Source of the DNA: JAPLDB01 sp038206355
GTDB lineage: Bacteria > Bacteroidota > Bacteroidia > AKYH767-A > 2013-40CM-41-45
Assembly (NCBI GenBank): GCA_038206355.1
Contig: JBBRAY010000006.1
Location: forward strand, 65,031-129,030
Direction of reading: 5' to 3'
DNA length: 64,000 nt
This document shows, one piece after another, positions 43,994 through 53,148 of this stretch. The notes below the pieces were generated by a model. The model was given only the letters and a program-made list of their open reading frames with translations, had not been told where the DNA came from and made no database searches. How positions within the stretch are numbered: position 1 is the first letter of the stretch; every line of letters starts with the position of its first letter. Made by a program: the position numbers and the translations under genes.

Positions 43994-45568
43994 TTACCTG
44001 CTTATCAACAATTTTTTATTGATCACTTTTCCTGAATCAGTAACCAGTCGTATGAAGTAGAAGCCGTTATTCAGACTACCGACATTTAATAAAAGTGCTC
44101 CGTCATCATTTGATTTTATGGTAGCCCGCATTATTTTTTTACCCGGGATATCGTAAATGGAGAATTCGGTTCCTGTTAAACGGCTGTCAAAATTTATTTT
44201 CAGGTATTGATTGGCAGGATTTGGAAAGAAAGAGATTTCATATTCAAAATCATTTTCTTTTACTGATGTAATTGAAGTGCAACTTAAATAATGCGGGAGG
44301 TGACCGGAAGTATCTACCACAATATTTTCATCACCTGCCTGATAAAAGGTGTACACAAAATAAAACAGCATCATCTCATCTGTAGTTGATTCGCCCAGCG
44401 ATACATTTTGAGGGGGATTGTTGGGATTCTCCGGATTGTTGGTGGTGTTGTCGTATGTTGCTTCACCGTACAGTACTGTACCTGCAGGAAGATGAATGGG
44501 TTTTTGGAAATAGTACGCACCCTGCCAGTGAAAGTCCCAGTGTGGAATGGTTTCGAAGTTAATGGTATCGCCATTGGGTTTAACGGCATAAGATGTCATG
44601 GAAGTGCAAACAAGGTGTGCATGCGGCGCTATAGAAAGCACCGATACACCAACAGGAACTGTGTATTGCGCATGAAATGTTTTAACGGTGTTTGCAGGAA
44701 TGAATAGCGGTCCGTCAACGATGGTGCTCAAATGATCGAGTACCGGTGCATCATAAGCTGTTCTTATGGCGCCGGAGCTGAATAAAAAATTGACCCTTGT
44801 TGAATCTGTAAATCCTGAAGAACTCATGGGATAATGTACCTGAATAATTATACGCGAACCTGCAGGGACAAACATTCCCATATTTGGAGGAAGGTAATAA
44901 GGGTCACTGCCGGGAACAAAACCACCAATCAATTGTGATGATGAACTTCCTGTGCCACCAAAGTTGATATAGCCGGGATCAGGGTCTGCGTTATCAAGTT
45001 GTACGGGAACGTTGCTGACGTCAGAGTAAATGAGTACGTGATGTACTGCAGCGCGATTTCCGGGAATGACTTCCATGGCAGTGATATATTCATCATTTGC
45101 AGATGGATTGGAAATAACAAAGCAACGGTACTCATCATTCCAAAGGGTAGGAATATTATACGTGCCAATGCTTGCTGTGAAATCAGGATTTGTAATCACT
45201 GCACCCGAAGAATAAGAAGGCGCAGGTAATGCGAGCGCAGTATCACCTGCCGGAGCGCCATCATTCACCCAGTTTACAATCCGGTTGATTTCATCCTGTG
45301 ATAATGTTTTTTGATGGGCATACTGCTGATAGCTGACATCGGCAAGGAAAGGAGGCATTTTTTTATTCTCAACCTGATACTTTATCTGGGTTGCATTATC
45401 CAGTGCATCGGTGTAAGTAAGTAAAGAAAATGGTGCGATGCCATTGGGATTGTGACATGAAGTACAATGACTGTATAGAATGCAGGAAATATTATTGGCC
45501 CAGGTTGAATTCTGTGCATTGGATGTCAGCGAAAATAAAATCAGTGGGATGAGTAGAAGTTTTTTCAT
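43994..45568 (-). CDS. T9SS-sorted protein with cytochrome c-like and copper monooxygenase domains
   Basis: The 524-residue protein starts with a signal peptide (cleavage near SNAQ). A cytochrome c-like segment with a CTSCH haem motif (about 30-34) and MPPF follows (to about 110). A copper type II ascorbate-dependent monooxygenase-like region (about 140-420) has the Cu ligand motifs AAVHHVLIY, IIQVHYPMSS and APHAHLVC. A T9SS type A sorting domain (ISFFPNPANQYLKI) ends it. The family hydroxylates peptides or catechols; the substrate here is unknown. It shares the unusual leader AAAACCAACCC with the 8430 gene, so I place the start at 45568 rather than the upstream ATG at 45583. Confidence 0.88.
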   Translation of the reverse strand: MKKLLLIPLILFSLTSNAQNSTWANNISCILYSHCTSCHNPNGIAPFSLLTYTDALDNATQIKYQVENKKMPPFLADVSYQQYAHQKTLSQDEINRIVNWVNDGAPAGDTALALPAPSYSSGAVITNPDFTASIGTYNIPTLWNDEYRCFVISNPSANDEYITAMEVIPGNRAAVHHVLIYSDVSNVPVQLDNADPDPGYINFGGTGSSSSQLIGGFVPGSDPYYLPPNMGMFVPAGSRIIIQVHYPMSSSGFTDSTRVNFLFSSGAIRTAYDAPVLDHLSTIVDGPLFIPANTVKTFHAQYTVPVGVSVLSIAPHAHLVCTSMTSYAVKPNGDTINFETIPHWDFHWQGAYYFQKPIHLPAGTVLYGEATYDNTTNNPENPNNPPQNVSLGESTTDEMMLFYFVYTFYQAGDENIVVDTSGHLPHYLSCTSITSVKENDFEYEISFFPNPANQYLKINFDSRLTGTEFSIYDIPGKKIMRATIKSNDDGALLLNVGSLNNGFYFIRLVTDSGKVINKKLLISR

Positions 45569-45861
45569 TGGGTTGGTTTTCATTTGCTAATGTAACTACA
45601 AAAATTCAATTAAGTAGGTGGAAGAGGGTGCGAATAACGAAAACTTGCGAATGTGCGAATAACGAATGTACGAATATCGAAAGAACATTCGTGGCAAATG
45701 GTTGATTTTGAATATTGCAACTGAGCAACTACCAAAATAATAGTGATTTGAATTATGACAATAGGTGTTGGAGAATACAATCTATTTCATTAAGGGTTTT
45801 TGCCATCTAAAATATTGATTCAGTAGATTTGCTGACTGTGACAGAACGATAATTAATTCCG
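45569..45861. other. intergenic region with CGAAT repeats
   Basis: Apart from the CGAATA tract at 45631-45680, I see no hairpin-plus-T-run and no small gene in this divergent spacer. Confidence 0.5.
45631..45682. repeat. degenerate CGAATA repeat tract
   Basis: CGAATAACG, CGAATG, CGAATAACG, CGAATG and CGAATATCG occur in 50 bases. The same family of units occurs at 34696-34736, 36106-36154 and 51851-51878. Confidence 0.6.
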
Positions 45862-46227
45862 ATGAAAAACATTCCGCTTTCATTACACATTGCAAAAAAA
45901 TGGCTGGCTGCATTCAATGAACACAATCTTGAAAAGCTACTTTCATTGTATGATGATCAGGCAGAACATTACAGTCCGAAACTTAAAATCAGAAAGCCGG
46001 AAACGGGTGGCGTTATTCGAGGTAAAGATTCGATGCTGGAATGGTGGTGGGATTCATTTGAAAGACTTCCCGATTTGATTTATAAGGAAGAATCTATTAC
46101 TGCAAATGATGAGAGAGTATTTATGGAATACCTGCGTATTGTTCCCGGGGAAGAAAATTTGAAAGTGGCAGAAGTGCTTGAAATAAAAAACGGACTCATT
46201 GTCCGGTCAAGGGTTTATCATGGATGA
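45862..46227 (+). CDS. SnoaL-like / NTF2-fold protein
   Basis: The 121-residue protein has the NTF2-like layout: helix AKKWLAAFNEHNLEKLLSLYDDQAEH, a charged strand region, WWWDSFERLPDLIYKEES and paired strands EVLEIKNGLIVRSRVYHG. Such domains are small enzymes or ligand-binding proteins (steroid isomerases, polyketide cyclases). No catalytic Asp pair can be assigned. It converges with the WG-repeat gene with a 19-base gap. Confidence 0.83.
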   Translation: MKNIPLSLHIAKKWLAAFNEHNLEKLLSLYDDQAEHYSPKLKIRKPETGGVIRGKDSMLEWWWDSFERLPDLIYKEESITANDERVFMEYLRIVPGEENLKVAEVLEIKNGLIVRSRVYHG

Positions 46228-46246
46228 TACTCATTGTAAGTCTCAA

Positions 46247-48412
46247 TTACAATCCGTCTTCTCTCCAGATCCATTCTCTTTTTGAGGCATTGAAATATCC
46301 GAATTTCCCGCCCCGCTCAAACCGGATAACGGAATCAGAAACCCACTGGTATTTTTCATAAGCACATTCCACTTGTAATGTTGCGGACTTTGACAGCAGG
46401 CCAAAACTTCCCTCTCGTTTTACTACAGCTACTGCATTTTTAAATGATGAAATAAATTCCCAGTTTGGCGGAATAACAATGCTTCCGTCTTCCTCAATGG
46501 CACCAAAAAATTTTCCGGATTTAACCACAGCTACACCATCTGAAAAAGGATTCACCAGGTCATATTTGAATGGAATAGTAGTTTTATTTTCAATGTCAAT
46601 AAATCCCCATTTATTTTTTTTGCGGGCGGCAATGGGCATACCTTGCTGATAAAAAACGATGTCGTCATACTGCGCAGGAATAACTTTATATCCGGTACTG
46701 TCAATCAAAGCATATCTTCCTTTTTCCTTTACAACAGCAAAGCCATTGCTAAATTCACTTCGCCCGATTGATTGTCCGTCAAACTCATACTGCATTGGAA
46801 TTACGAGGTGACCAATTGCATCAGCGTAACCGAGCTTGTCATTTTTTGAAACCAGTGCGAGTCCGGAAGAAAATCTTCCGATTTCATCATAGCTAACGGG
46901 AAGAATTTCATCACCGAGCCTTGTAAGTAATCCCGACATGTCATCTTTTTCAACGTGTATCAAACCATTCGATTCAACAGATATGCCGGAGTATAAAGGA
47001 GGCAACACCCATTTTCCGTTTCGGTCAATAACTCCAAGTTCATCTTCTTTTCCTGCGATGGCAAGACCGCCTGAAAAATCGTAAGCAACTTCAAATTGTG
47101 CTTTGATAACAGGTTTGCCAAATCCGTCAGTAAATCCGTATTTCATGGAATCGAGAAATAATATTCTGTCATCATGGGGCAAACCGGCTTCTGAATAAAC
47201 AGGAGGGATTATCTGAACACCTTCACGATTAATTACTGAGGCCTTTCCATTTAATTTTACCTGCGCATGGCCATCTTCAAATGGTTCAGCTTCTTCAAAT
47301 TGAAAATTAATTTCAAGTTTGCCGCTTTTGCTGATGTATCCATATTTTCCGTTTTTGCTGACAGCACACAACCCCTCTGAAAATTCGTCAACGTCATCAT
47401 ACAAGTTAGGAATAGTCTGTCTTCCTTCTTCAGTAATAAAAGTAAAACGGTTATTTTTTCTGGCAGGGAGCAGGATTACGCTTGACAGCCGAAAATCTTC
47501 TTCTACCTGTTTTTTATATTTGAAATCCGGATACCTGGAAAAGAAATCGTCGAGGTTTTGCACGCTATAAAGTTCCAGATAGCGCTGGTAGAGCTTCATC
47601 CAGGCAGTCGGGGTATTGCTGTTGCCTGGATATTTTTTGGCGAACTTATAATATGACTCGGGCGTCTTACTTTTAGTAGCTACAGCAAACAACGAATCTT
47701 CAGCCTGCATCCTGTATGGACTTTCGGGATTGTTAATGATAAAATTTTCATAAGACTGTTCCGAGCTTCCATCAGTTTTTTCACGAAAAAGTCTGTCCTC
47801 GAAACGTTTCCTCGCCTCAGTGCTTTGAAAACTGTTGGGATACAGGGTGTAAAACTCTTTATAACCATCGCTAGTATTTTTTCTTTTGGCGATTGAATAA
47901 GCAAGTTCATTTCGTTTCGCAGTAGCCGAATCACTTATTACTGACCAGCGATAATTATCGATGAAGTCATTCCAGATATGAATACTGTTTTTGTTCAGCG
48001 CGTCGTCATAGGCAAGCAATGAAATAGAATCTTTCAGTGCACTGATACGGAATTTGTTGATCTGATACCTCGTTTCAATCTTTGATTCTTCATCAGTGGT
48101 AAGGTGACTACGGATGGTGTCTGCAGTAAGAATATAGATGCGTGCGCTGTCAAGGTTATAAAACGGATTGTTGTTTCTGGTGCAAATGATACTTAGTCCG
48201 TAATATGCAGGGACCGGTTGTTTTTTTATGGCGTCAAAAAAACTTCCGCGGGCATTGAAATAATCATGAATGGCAAGGCGTTCAAAGCCATAGGTGATTT
48301 TATCTTTGGCCGCCAGGGAAGTAAAAATATGCAGCAAAAAAAAGAAAGCGAAGATTGCTTTCGATGAGCCCGGCAAAGGATTGTTTATTTTAACGAATGG
48401 TCTGAGATTCAT
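46247..48412 (-). CDS. WG-repeat protein with helical N-terminal region
   Basis: The 721-residue protein has a short hydrophobic N-terminal stretch (about 18-35) and a helical, TPR-like region (about 40-320, with repeated EDSLFAVAT/YKFAKKYP patterns). About ten WG-type beta-hairpin repeats follow (about 325-710, e.g. GKYGYISKSGKLEINFQFEEAEPF, KYGFTDGFGKPVIKAQFE). WG repeats form a propeller-like or hairpin-stacked surface that probably binds partners; no enzyme activity is known. I chose the ATG at 48412; the longer frame begins with TTG. It is divergent from paaZ. Confidence 0.88.
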   Translation of the reverse strand: MNLRPFVKINNPLPGSSKAIFAFFFLLHIFTSLAAKDKITYGFERLAIHDYFNARGSFFDAIKKQPVPAYYGLSIICTRNNNPFYNLDSARIYILTADTIRSHLTTDEESKIETRYQINKFRISALKDSISLLAYDDALNKNSIHIWNDFIDNYRWSVISDSATAKRNELAYSIAKRKNTSDGYKEFYTLYPNSFQSTEARKRFEDRLFREKTDGSSEQSYENFIINNPESPYRMQAEDSLFAVATKSKTPESYYKFAKKYPGNSNTPTAWMKLYQRYLELYSVQNLDDFFSRYPDFKYKKQVEEDFRLSSVILLPARKNNRFTFITEEGRQTIPNLYDDVDEFSEGLCAVSKNGKYGYISKSGKLEINFQFEEAEPFEDGHAQVKLNGKASVINREGVQIIPPVYSEAGLPHDDRILFLDSMKYGFTDGFGKPVIKAQFEVAYDFSGGLAIAGKEDELGVIDRNGKWVLPPLYSGISVESNGLIHVEKDDMSGLLTRLGDEILPVSYDEIGRFSSGLALVSKNDKLGYADAIGHLVIPMQYEFDGQSIGRSEFSNGFAVVKEKGRYALIDSTGYKVIPAQYDDIVFYQQGMPIAARKKNKWGFIDIENKTTIPFKYDLVNPFSDGVAVVKSGKFFGAIEEDGSIVIPPNWEFISSFKNAVAVVKREGSFGLLSKSATLQVECAYEKYQWVSDSVIRFERGGKFGYFNASKREWIWREDGL

Positions 48413-48510
48413 TTCAGGAGGTGAAAGTATAGCTTTTTTCAAATAAAATATTTGAATTAATGTAGTCTTTGGTTCTTCTTCTACACAGCAAGTATTCTTA
48501 TCTGTTCTTC

Positions 48511-48518
48511 TATCTTTG
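48511..48518 (+). promoter_or_regulatory. -7 element of paaZ
   Basis: TATCTTTG is a perfect -7 box ending 16 bases before the ATG at 48535. No TTG lies at the expected -33 position. Confidence 0.6.
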
Positions 48519-48534
48519 CCGCATAAATAATTTT

Positions 48535-50583
48535 ATGGCAACCAAACTAAAGAATTTTGTAGCGGGTGAATGGGTAGAAGGGAATGAAAATGGAGCAGCA
48601 TTGTATCATGCCGTTACCGGAGAGCATTTATTTAATGCATCTACCAAAGGCATTGACTTTAAAGGGATGATCAATTATGCCCACAGCAACGGGAGTGTGT
48701 TGCGTAAAATGACATTTCACGAGCGGGCGAGGATGCTGAAGGCGCTTGCATTATATCTGAATGAAAGAAAAAAGGATTTTTATGCTTTGAGTGCGGCAAC
48801 AGGTGCCACCAAGGCTGATTCATGGGTAGACATTGATGGTGGTATCGGTAATCTATTTGTGTATGCAAGTAAGGGCAGGAGGGAACTTCCTGATGAAACA
48901 TTTTCTATTGATGGGAACATGGAGATGATTTCCAAGACCGGAACCTTTGTTGGGCATCACATCTGCGTACCGATGGAAGGTGTCGCCATTCACATCAACG
49001 CATTTAATTTTCCAGTATGGGGAATGCTGGAGAAAATTGCAGTGAACCTACTTGCCGGAATGCCTGCAATCGTAAAGCCTGCTACGGTTACTTCTTTTTT
49101 AACCGAGTTGGTTGTGAAAGAAATTATTGCTTCGCAGATTTTACCTAAAGGTGCATTGCAATTGCTATGCGGAAGCGCGGGAGACATACTGGATCATGTC
49201 TCTTCACAAGATGTGGTTACGTTTACCGGATCAGCTTCTACAGGAAAAATGCTAAAAACTCATCCGGCAATAATCGAAAATTCAGTGCGCTTTAATATGG
49301 AAGCTGATTCATTGAATTGTTCAGTGCTTGGACCGGATTGCACTCCTGATACAGAAGAGTTCAAAATATTTATCAAGGAAGTTACGCGAGAGATGACTTC
49401 AAAGGCCGGACAGAAATGTACTGCTATACGAAGGATCATAGTTCCGGAAAATCTAACGGAAGCGGTTGGAAATGCGCTGAAGGAAAGACTGAAGAGCAAT
49501 GTGATCGGTGATCCTTCTGTAGAGGGCGTCAGGATGGGACCACTTGCCAGTAAGGATCAGGTGACCGATGTAAAAAGTAAGGTGAAGGAATTGATGAGCG
49601 TTTGCGAGGTGATGTATGGCGACATCAACAATGTGGAAACCGTGGGTGCTGACAGTGCGCGCGGCGCATTTATTTCATCCATGCTTTTGTACTGCAATGA
49701 TCCTTTTAAGAAACTTCAGCCGCATGAGGTGGAAGCCTTCGGACCTGTGAGTACAATGATGCCTTATAAAACTGCTGATGAAGCTGCTGAACTTGCCAGG
49801 ATGGGCCGCGGAAGTCTGGTGGGATCAGTGATTACCGGTGATGATAATTTTGCAAGAAATTTTGTACTTGGATCTGCAAGCATGCATGGCAGAATGGTTA
49901 TTATCAATCGCCATTGTGCGGCGGAGAGCACAGGACATGGTTCTCCGCTTGCTCACCTGGTGCATGGCGGACCGGGACGTGCCGGCGGCGGTGAAGAGAT
50001 GGGTGGTATGCGTGGCGTGAAACATTATATGCAGCGCACTGCACTGCAAGGTTCTCCGACTACGCTGACTAAAATCATGAATACCTATTTGCCGGGAGCA
50101 GAGAGAACTGAAGACGTCATTCATCCCTTCAGAAAATATTTTGAAGAAATTCATGTTGGTGATTCTCTGGTAACACATAAGCGAACAGTAACAGAAGCAG
50201 ACATTGTAAATTTTGCAGGCGTTAGCGGAGATTTCTTTTATGCGCATACAGATGAAACCTCACTCGAAGGTTCTATCTTTGAAAGGCGTGTGGCGCATGG
50301 TTATTTTATCATTGCTGCTGCAGCCGGATTATTTGTGGATCCGAAAAAAGGTCCTGTACTTGCTAATTATGGGCTCGACAGTTTACGCTTTACACAGCCT
50401 GTTTATGTTGGGGATACCATTCAGGTTTATCTGACCTGTAAATCAAAAATGAAAAAAGACAACAGGGAAGGACAGATTCCGCAGGGAGTTGTGGAGTGGT
50501 ATGTAGAAGTAAAGAATCAAAGAGGAGAAGTGGTGGCGATAGAGACGGTGTTGACGTTGGTGGCGAGTAAAGAACAGCCGTGA
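48535..50583 (+). CDS. paaZ: phenylacetate degradation bifunctional protein PaaZ
   Basis: PaaZ hydrolyses the ring of oxepin-CoA and oxidises the resulting aldehyde. The 682-residue protein has the N-terminal NAD(P)-dependent aldehyde dehydrogenase domain (about 1-515), with FTGSASTGKML, the catalytic Cys295 in GQKCTAIRR and the general-base Glu expected near 256. The C-terminal MaoC-type hydratase domain (about 535-680) has FAGVSGDFFYAHTD and RVAHGYFIIAAAAGLF. The layout is that of the PaaZ fusion. No other paa genes are in the window, so it may act alone or with genes elsewhere. I chose the ATG at 48535, downstream of the promoter; a longer frame adds 22 residues. Confidence 0.95.
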   Translation: MATKLKNFVAGEWVEGNENGAALYHAVTGEHLFNASTKGIDFKGMINYAHSNGSVLRKMTFHERARMLKALALYLNERKKDFYALSAATGATKADSWVDIDGGIGNLFVYASKGRRELPDETFSIDGNMEMISKTGTFVGHHICVPMEGVAIHINAFNFPVWGMLEKIAVNLLAGMPAIVKPATVTSFLTELVVKEIIASQILPKGALQLLCGSAGDILDHVSSQDVVTFTGSASTGKMLKTHPAIIENSVRFNMEADSLNCSVLGPDCTPDTEEFKIFIKEVTREMTSKAGQKCTAIRRIIVPENLTEAVGNALKERLKSNVIGDPSVEGVRMGPLASKDQVTDVKSKVKELMSVCEVMYGDINNVETVGADSARGAFISSMLLYCNDPFKKLQPHEVEAFGPVSTMMPYKTADEAAELARMGRGSLVGSVITGDDNFARNFVLGSASMHGRMVIINRHCAAESTGHGSPLAHLVHGGPGRAGGGEEMGGMRGVKHYMQRTALQGSPTTLTKIMNTYLPGAERTEDVIHPFRKYFEEIHVGDSLVTHKRTVTEADIVNFAGVSGDFFYAHTDETSLEGSIFERRVAHGYFIIAAAAGLFVDPKKGPVLANYGLDSLRFTQPVYVGDTIQVYLTCKSKMKKDNREGQIPQGVVEWYVEVKNQRGEVVAIETVLTLVASKEQP

Positions 50584-50640
50584 GCAGCCTTGAACAGCCG
50601 TCATTGAGTCATTGGGAGCAGACGACGTAGAGATTATCCC

Positions 50641-51825
50641 TTATTTTTTTAGGATATTTTTCCTTCTTCTTTTTTCAATGAGAATATTTGAAAGTTCGCG
50701 GCCGGTTTGACCTTTCACAGAAGTATTTTCCTGTGCGCGCCTGATCAGGTATGGTAATACAGAGGCAACCGGTCCGTATGGGACATACTTTGCAACATTA
50801 TAACCTTCTTTGGCAAGATTAAAACTGATGTGGTCGCTCATGCCGTACAATTGCGAAAACCAAATGTGCGGGTGGTTGTTGGGAATGTTTTTTTGAAGCA
50901 TAAGTTCAATCAGTAACTGAGAACTCTTTTCATTGTGTGTTCCTGCGCAGATTGAAATTCTATCGAGGTGTTCCATGCAGAATTTTAATGCGTCTTCGTA
51001 GTCTTTGTCGGCAGCACTTTTTGAAGGCTGAATCGGCGAAGGATAATTCATTTTCGCTGCGCGTTCCCTTTCTTTTTCCATGTATGCCCCGCGTACAAGT
51101 TTCAAACCTAACATGTAATTGTTTGCCAAAGCATGTTGATAACAAGAATGAAGGTAGCTGTTGCGGTCGGTGCGGTATAACTGCAGTGTATTGTAAATAA
51201 GTACCCTATTCTTATTGTACTTCATCATCATGGCATTGGCAAGATCGTCAATAACATTCTGTATCCATGATTCTTCAGCATCAATAAACACAGGTACGTT
51301 TGCTTCATCTGCAGCAGCACATATTTTTTCCACACGTTGTTTTACGCGTTGAAATTCTTCGGTCTCTTCAAGGGTTAGATTTGCATTGATATTTACTTTT
51401 TCAAGCAAAGCAAATCTTGCGAAGCCTGTAAGTTTGAATACAGAGAAGGGAATATGCTTTTCATTTTTTGCACGCGCAATACATGCAAGTGTTTCCTGCA
51501 ATGAATGTTCAAAATCTTTTTCTGTTTCTTTTCCTTCGACAGAATAATCGAGGATCGTTCCGATGTTGTATTTACCGAGTTCTTCTATCGTCTTCTCACA
51601 ACCGGCAATGGTTTCTCCACCGCAAAATTGTTTGAAAGCAGTGGCGCGAATAAGTCCTTTCACCGGTAGCCGGAGAGCGAGTGCCGTGTCCACAAAAGAA
51701 GGGGCAATTCTGACCAACCAGTTGTAGCTGATCACTTTAAAAAGCACGTAAGCACGATTTAAATCGCTGTTTGTTTTAGAGGCAAAAGCAATTGCTGTGT
51801 CGTCAAAAGAAACTGGGCTTTTCAT
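50641..51825 (-). CDS. proline dehydrogenase
   Basis: The 394-residue protein matches the monofunctional proline dehydrogenase family, a FAD TIM-barrel enzyme. Seen motifs are TILDYSVEGKE, FSVFKLTGFAR, VPVFIDAEESWIQ, LKLVRGAYMEKERERA (FAD and substrate region) and the C-terminal YVPYGPVASVLPYLIRRAQEN with the two arginines that hold the proline carboxylate. It converts proline to pyrroline-5-carboxylate. No P5C dehydrogenase gene is next to it; PaaZ is an aldehyde dehydrogenase but of a different type. A TATCTTCG box ends 8 bases before the ATG. Confidence 0.95.
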   Translation of the reverse strand: MKSPVSFDDTAIAFASKTNSDLNRAYVLFKVISYNWLVRIAPSFVDTALALRLPVKGLIRATAFKQFCGGETIAGCEKTIEELGKYNIGTILDYSVEGKETEKDFEHSLQETLACIARAKNEKHIPFSVFKLTGFARFALLEKVNINANLTLEETEEFQRVKQRVEKICAAADEANVPVFIDAEESWIQNVIDDLANAMMMKYNKNRVLIYNTLQLYRTDRNSYLHSCYQHALANNYMLGLKLVRGAYMEKERERAAKMNYPSPIQPSKSAADKDYEDALKFCMEHLDRISICAGTHNEKSSQLLIELMLQKNIPNNHPHIWFSQLYGMSDHISFNLAKEGYNVAKYVPYGPVASVLPYLIRRAQENTSVKGQTGRELSNILIEKRRRKNILKK

Positions 51826-51833
51826 GGAAGGCG

Positions 51834-51841
51834 CGAAGATA
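51834..51841 (-). promoter_or_regulatory. -7 element of the proline dehydrogenase gene
   Basis: On the minus strand TATCTTCG ends 8 bases before the ATG at 51825, implying a leader of at most a few bases. Confidence 0.5.
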
Positions 51842-51850
51842 AACGAACAA

Positions 51851-51878
51851 ACTAAATACTAAATACGAAAATACGAAT
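51851..51878. repeat. degenerate TAAATAC/TACGAA repeat tract
   Basis: ACTAAATACTAAATACGAAAATACGAA lies between the divergent proline dehydrogenase and DAHP synthase genes and is related to the other CGAAT-type tracts of the window. Confidence 0.5.
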
Positions 51879-51935
51879 CTACTCATGCGAAATGCATTCA
51901 GATTCTAAATTATTACTCAGGGTAAGATTTCATCT

Positions 51936-51943
51936 TATCTTTG
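51936..51943 (+). promoter_or_regulatory. -7 element of the DAHP synthase gene
   Basis: TATCTTTG is a perfect -7 box ending 10 bases before the ATG at 51954. Confidence 0.6.
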
Positions 51944-51953
51944 CCATTCATCT

Positions 51954-53072
51954 ATGGAACGACTTAATATTAAACCGCTTTCTGATTGGGGATTTTCGTT
52001 TGCCCGGCCGCTTATTATTTCCGGTTCGTGCGGAGTGGAGTCTGAAAAACAGATTCATGAAATTGCCGGTTCGCTCGGTAAATTAAATGTGCACATACTG
52101 CGCGGCGGAATCTGGAAACCACGAACCCGTCCCGGTTCTTTTCAGGGAATAGGAAGTGAAGGACTGAAATGGCTTAAAGATGCCGGAAAAATAAATAACC
52201 TACCTGTGATGGTTGAAGTGGCCAGTGCAAAGCACGTAGAGGAAGCACTGGAAGCGAAGATTGACATTTTGTGGATTGGTGCACGAACTACAGTGAACCC
52301 TTTTCTTGTCCAGGAAATTGCCGATGCACTAACAGGAGTGAACATCCCTGTTATGATAAAGAATCCTATTAATCCTGAACTTGAATTATGGATTGGCGCC
52401 ATTGAAAGGATTAGTAAAAGTGGGATTCATCGCATTGCTGCCATCCACCGGGGCTTTTCCACTTATGAAAAAACAAAGTACAGGAACGTTCCCAACTGGC
52501 AGATTCCTATCGAACTGAAGAGAAGGATTCCCGAACTCCCACTCATTTGCGACCCCAGTCATATTTGCGGTACAAGAAATTTAATTGCCTCAGTTGCACA
52601 GACTGCAATGGATCTCAATTACGACGGATTGATGATTGAATCTCATTCTCATCCTGAATCTGCGCTGAGTGATAAAGAACAGCAACTAACCCCTGAAGCA
52701 CTACAGGATTTGCTCGCAAGACTCATTGTGCGTTCAGCAGTAATTGAGGACGTCATTTTTTTAAACCGCCTGGAAGAACTGCGGGAAAGAATTGACGGTG
52801 TGGACGAGGAGATTTTAAATAAGATCAGTGAGCGGATGGCAATTGCAAGGGAGATTGGAATATATAAAAAGGAAAATAACATTACAATTCTTCAGGTAGA
52901 AAGATGGAATGAAATTCTTCGTACACGTTTGCAGCTTGGTTTGTCGCATGAACTTACCAAGGATTTTATTCTGAAGATGTATGAGTTAATACATGATGAG
53001 TCTATTCTTCAGCAAACGCAGATGATGAATGAGGAATTGAAGGAGGAGAAGAGGGGAATGGGGAGGGGGTAA
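51954..53072 (+). CDS. bifunctional DAHP synthase / chorismate mutase (type II)
   Basis: The 372-residue protein has an N-terminal DAHP synthase (about 1-265, the KDO8P-synthase-like type, with GSCGVESEKQ, LRGGIWKPRTRPGSFQG, IHRGFSTYEKTKYRN and CDPSHICGTR), the first step of aromatic amino acid synthesis. A C-terminal AroQ-type chorismate mutase follows (about 280-360, LEELRERIDGVDEEILNKISERMAIAREIGIYKKEN). The mutase normally feeds phenylalanine and tyrosine synthesis and makes the DAHP synthase respond to those products. The order is that common in Bacteroidota. aroB follows after a 660-base gap holding a gene remnant. Confidence 0.95.
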   Translation: MERLNIKPLSDWGFSFARPLIISGSCGVESEKQIHEIAGSLGKLNVHILRGGIWKPRTRPGSFQGIGSEGLKWLKDAGKINNLPVMVEVASAKHVEEALEAKIDILWIGARTTVNPFLVQEIADALTGVNIPVMIKNPINPELELWIGAIERISKSGIHRIAAIHRGFSTYEKTKYRNVPNWQIPIELKRRIPELPLICDPSHICGTRNLIASVAQTAMDLNYDGLMIESHSHPESALSDKEQQLTPEALQDLLARLIVRSAVIEDVIFLNRLEELRERIDGVDEEILNKISERMAIAREIGIYKKENNITILQVERWNEILRTRLQLGLSHELTKDFILKMYELIHDESILQQTQMMNEELKEEKRGMGRG

Positions 53073-53148
53073 GGATCGTGCAGATAATCATATATTATTA
53101 TCAACACTTACACACCGGATGGAAAGTGCTTAAAAGAAATAAAGATCA

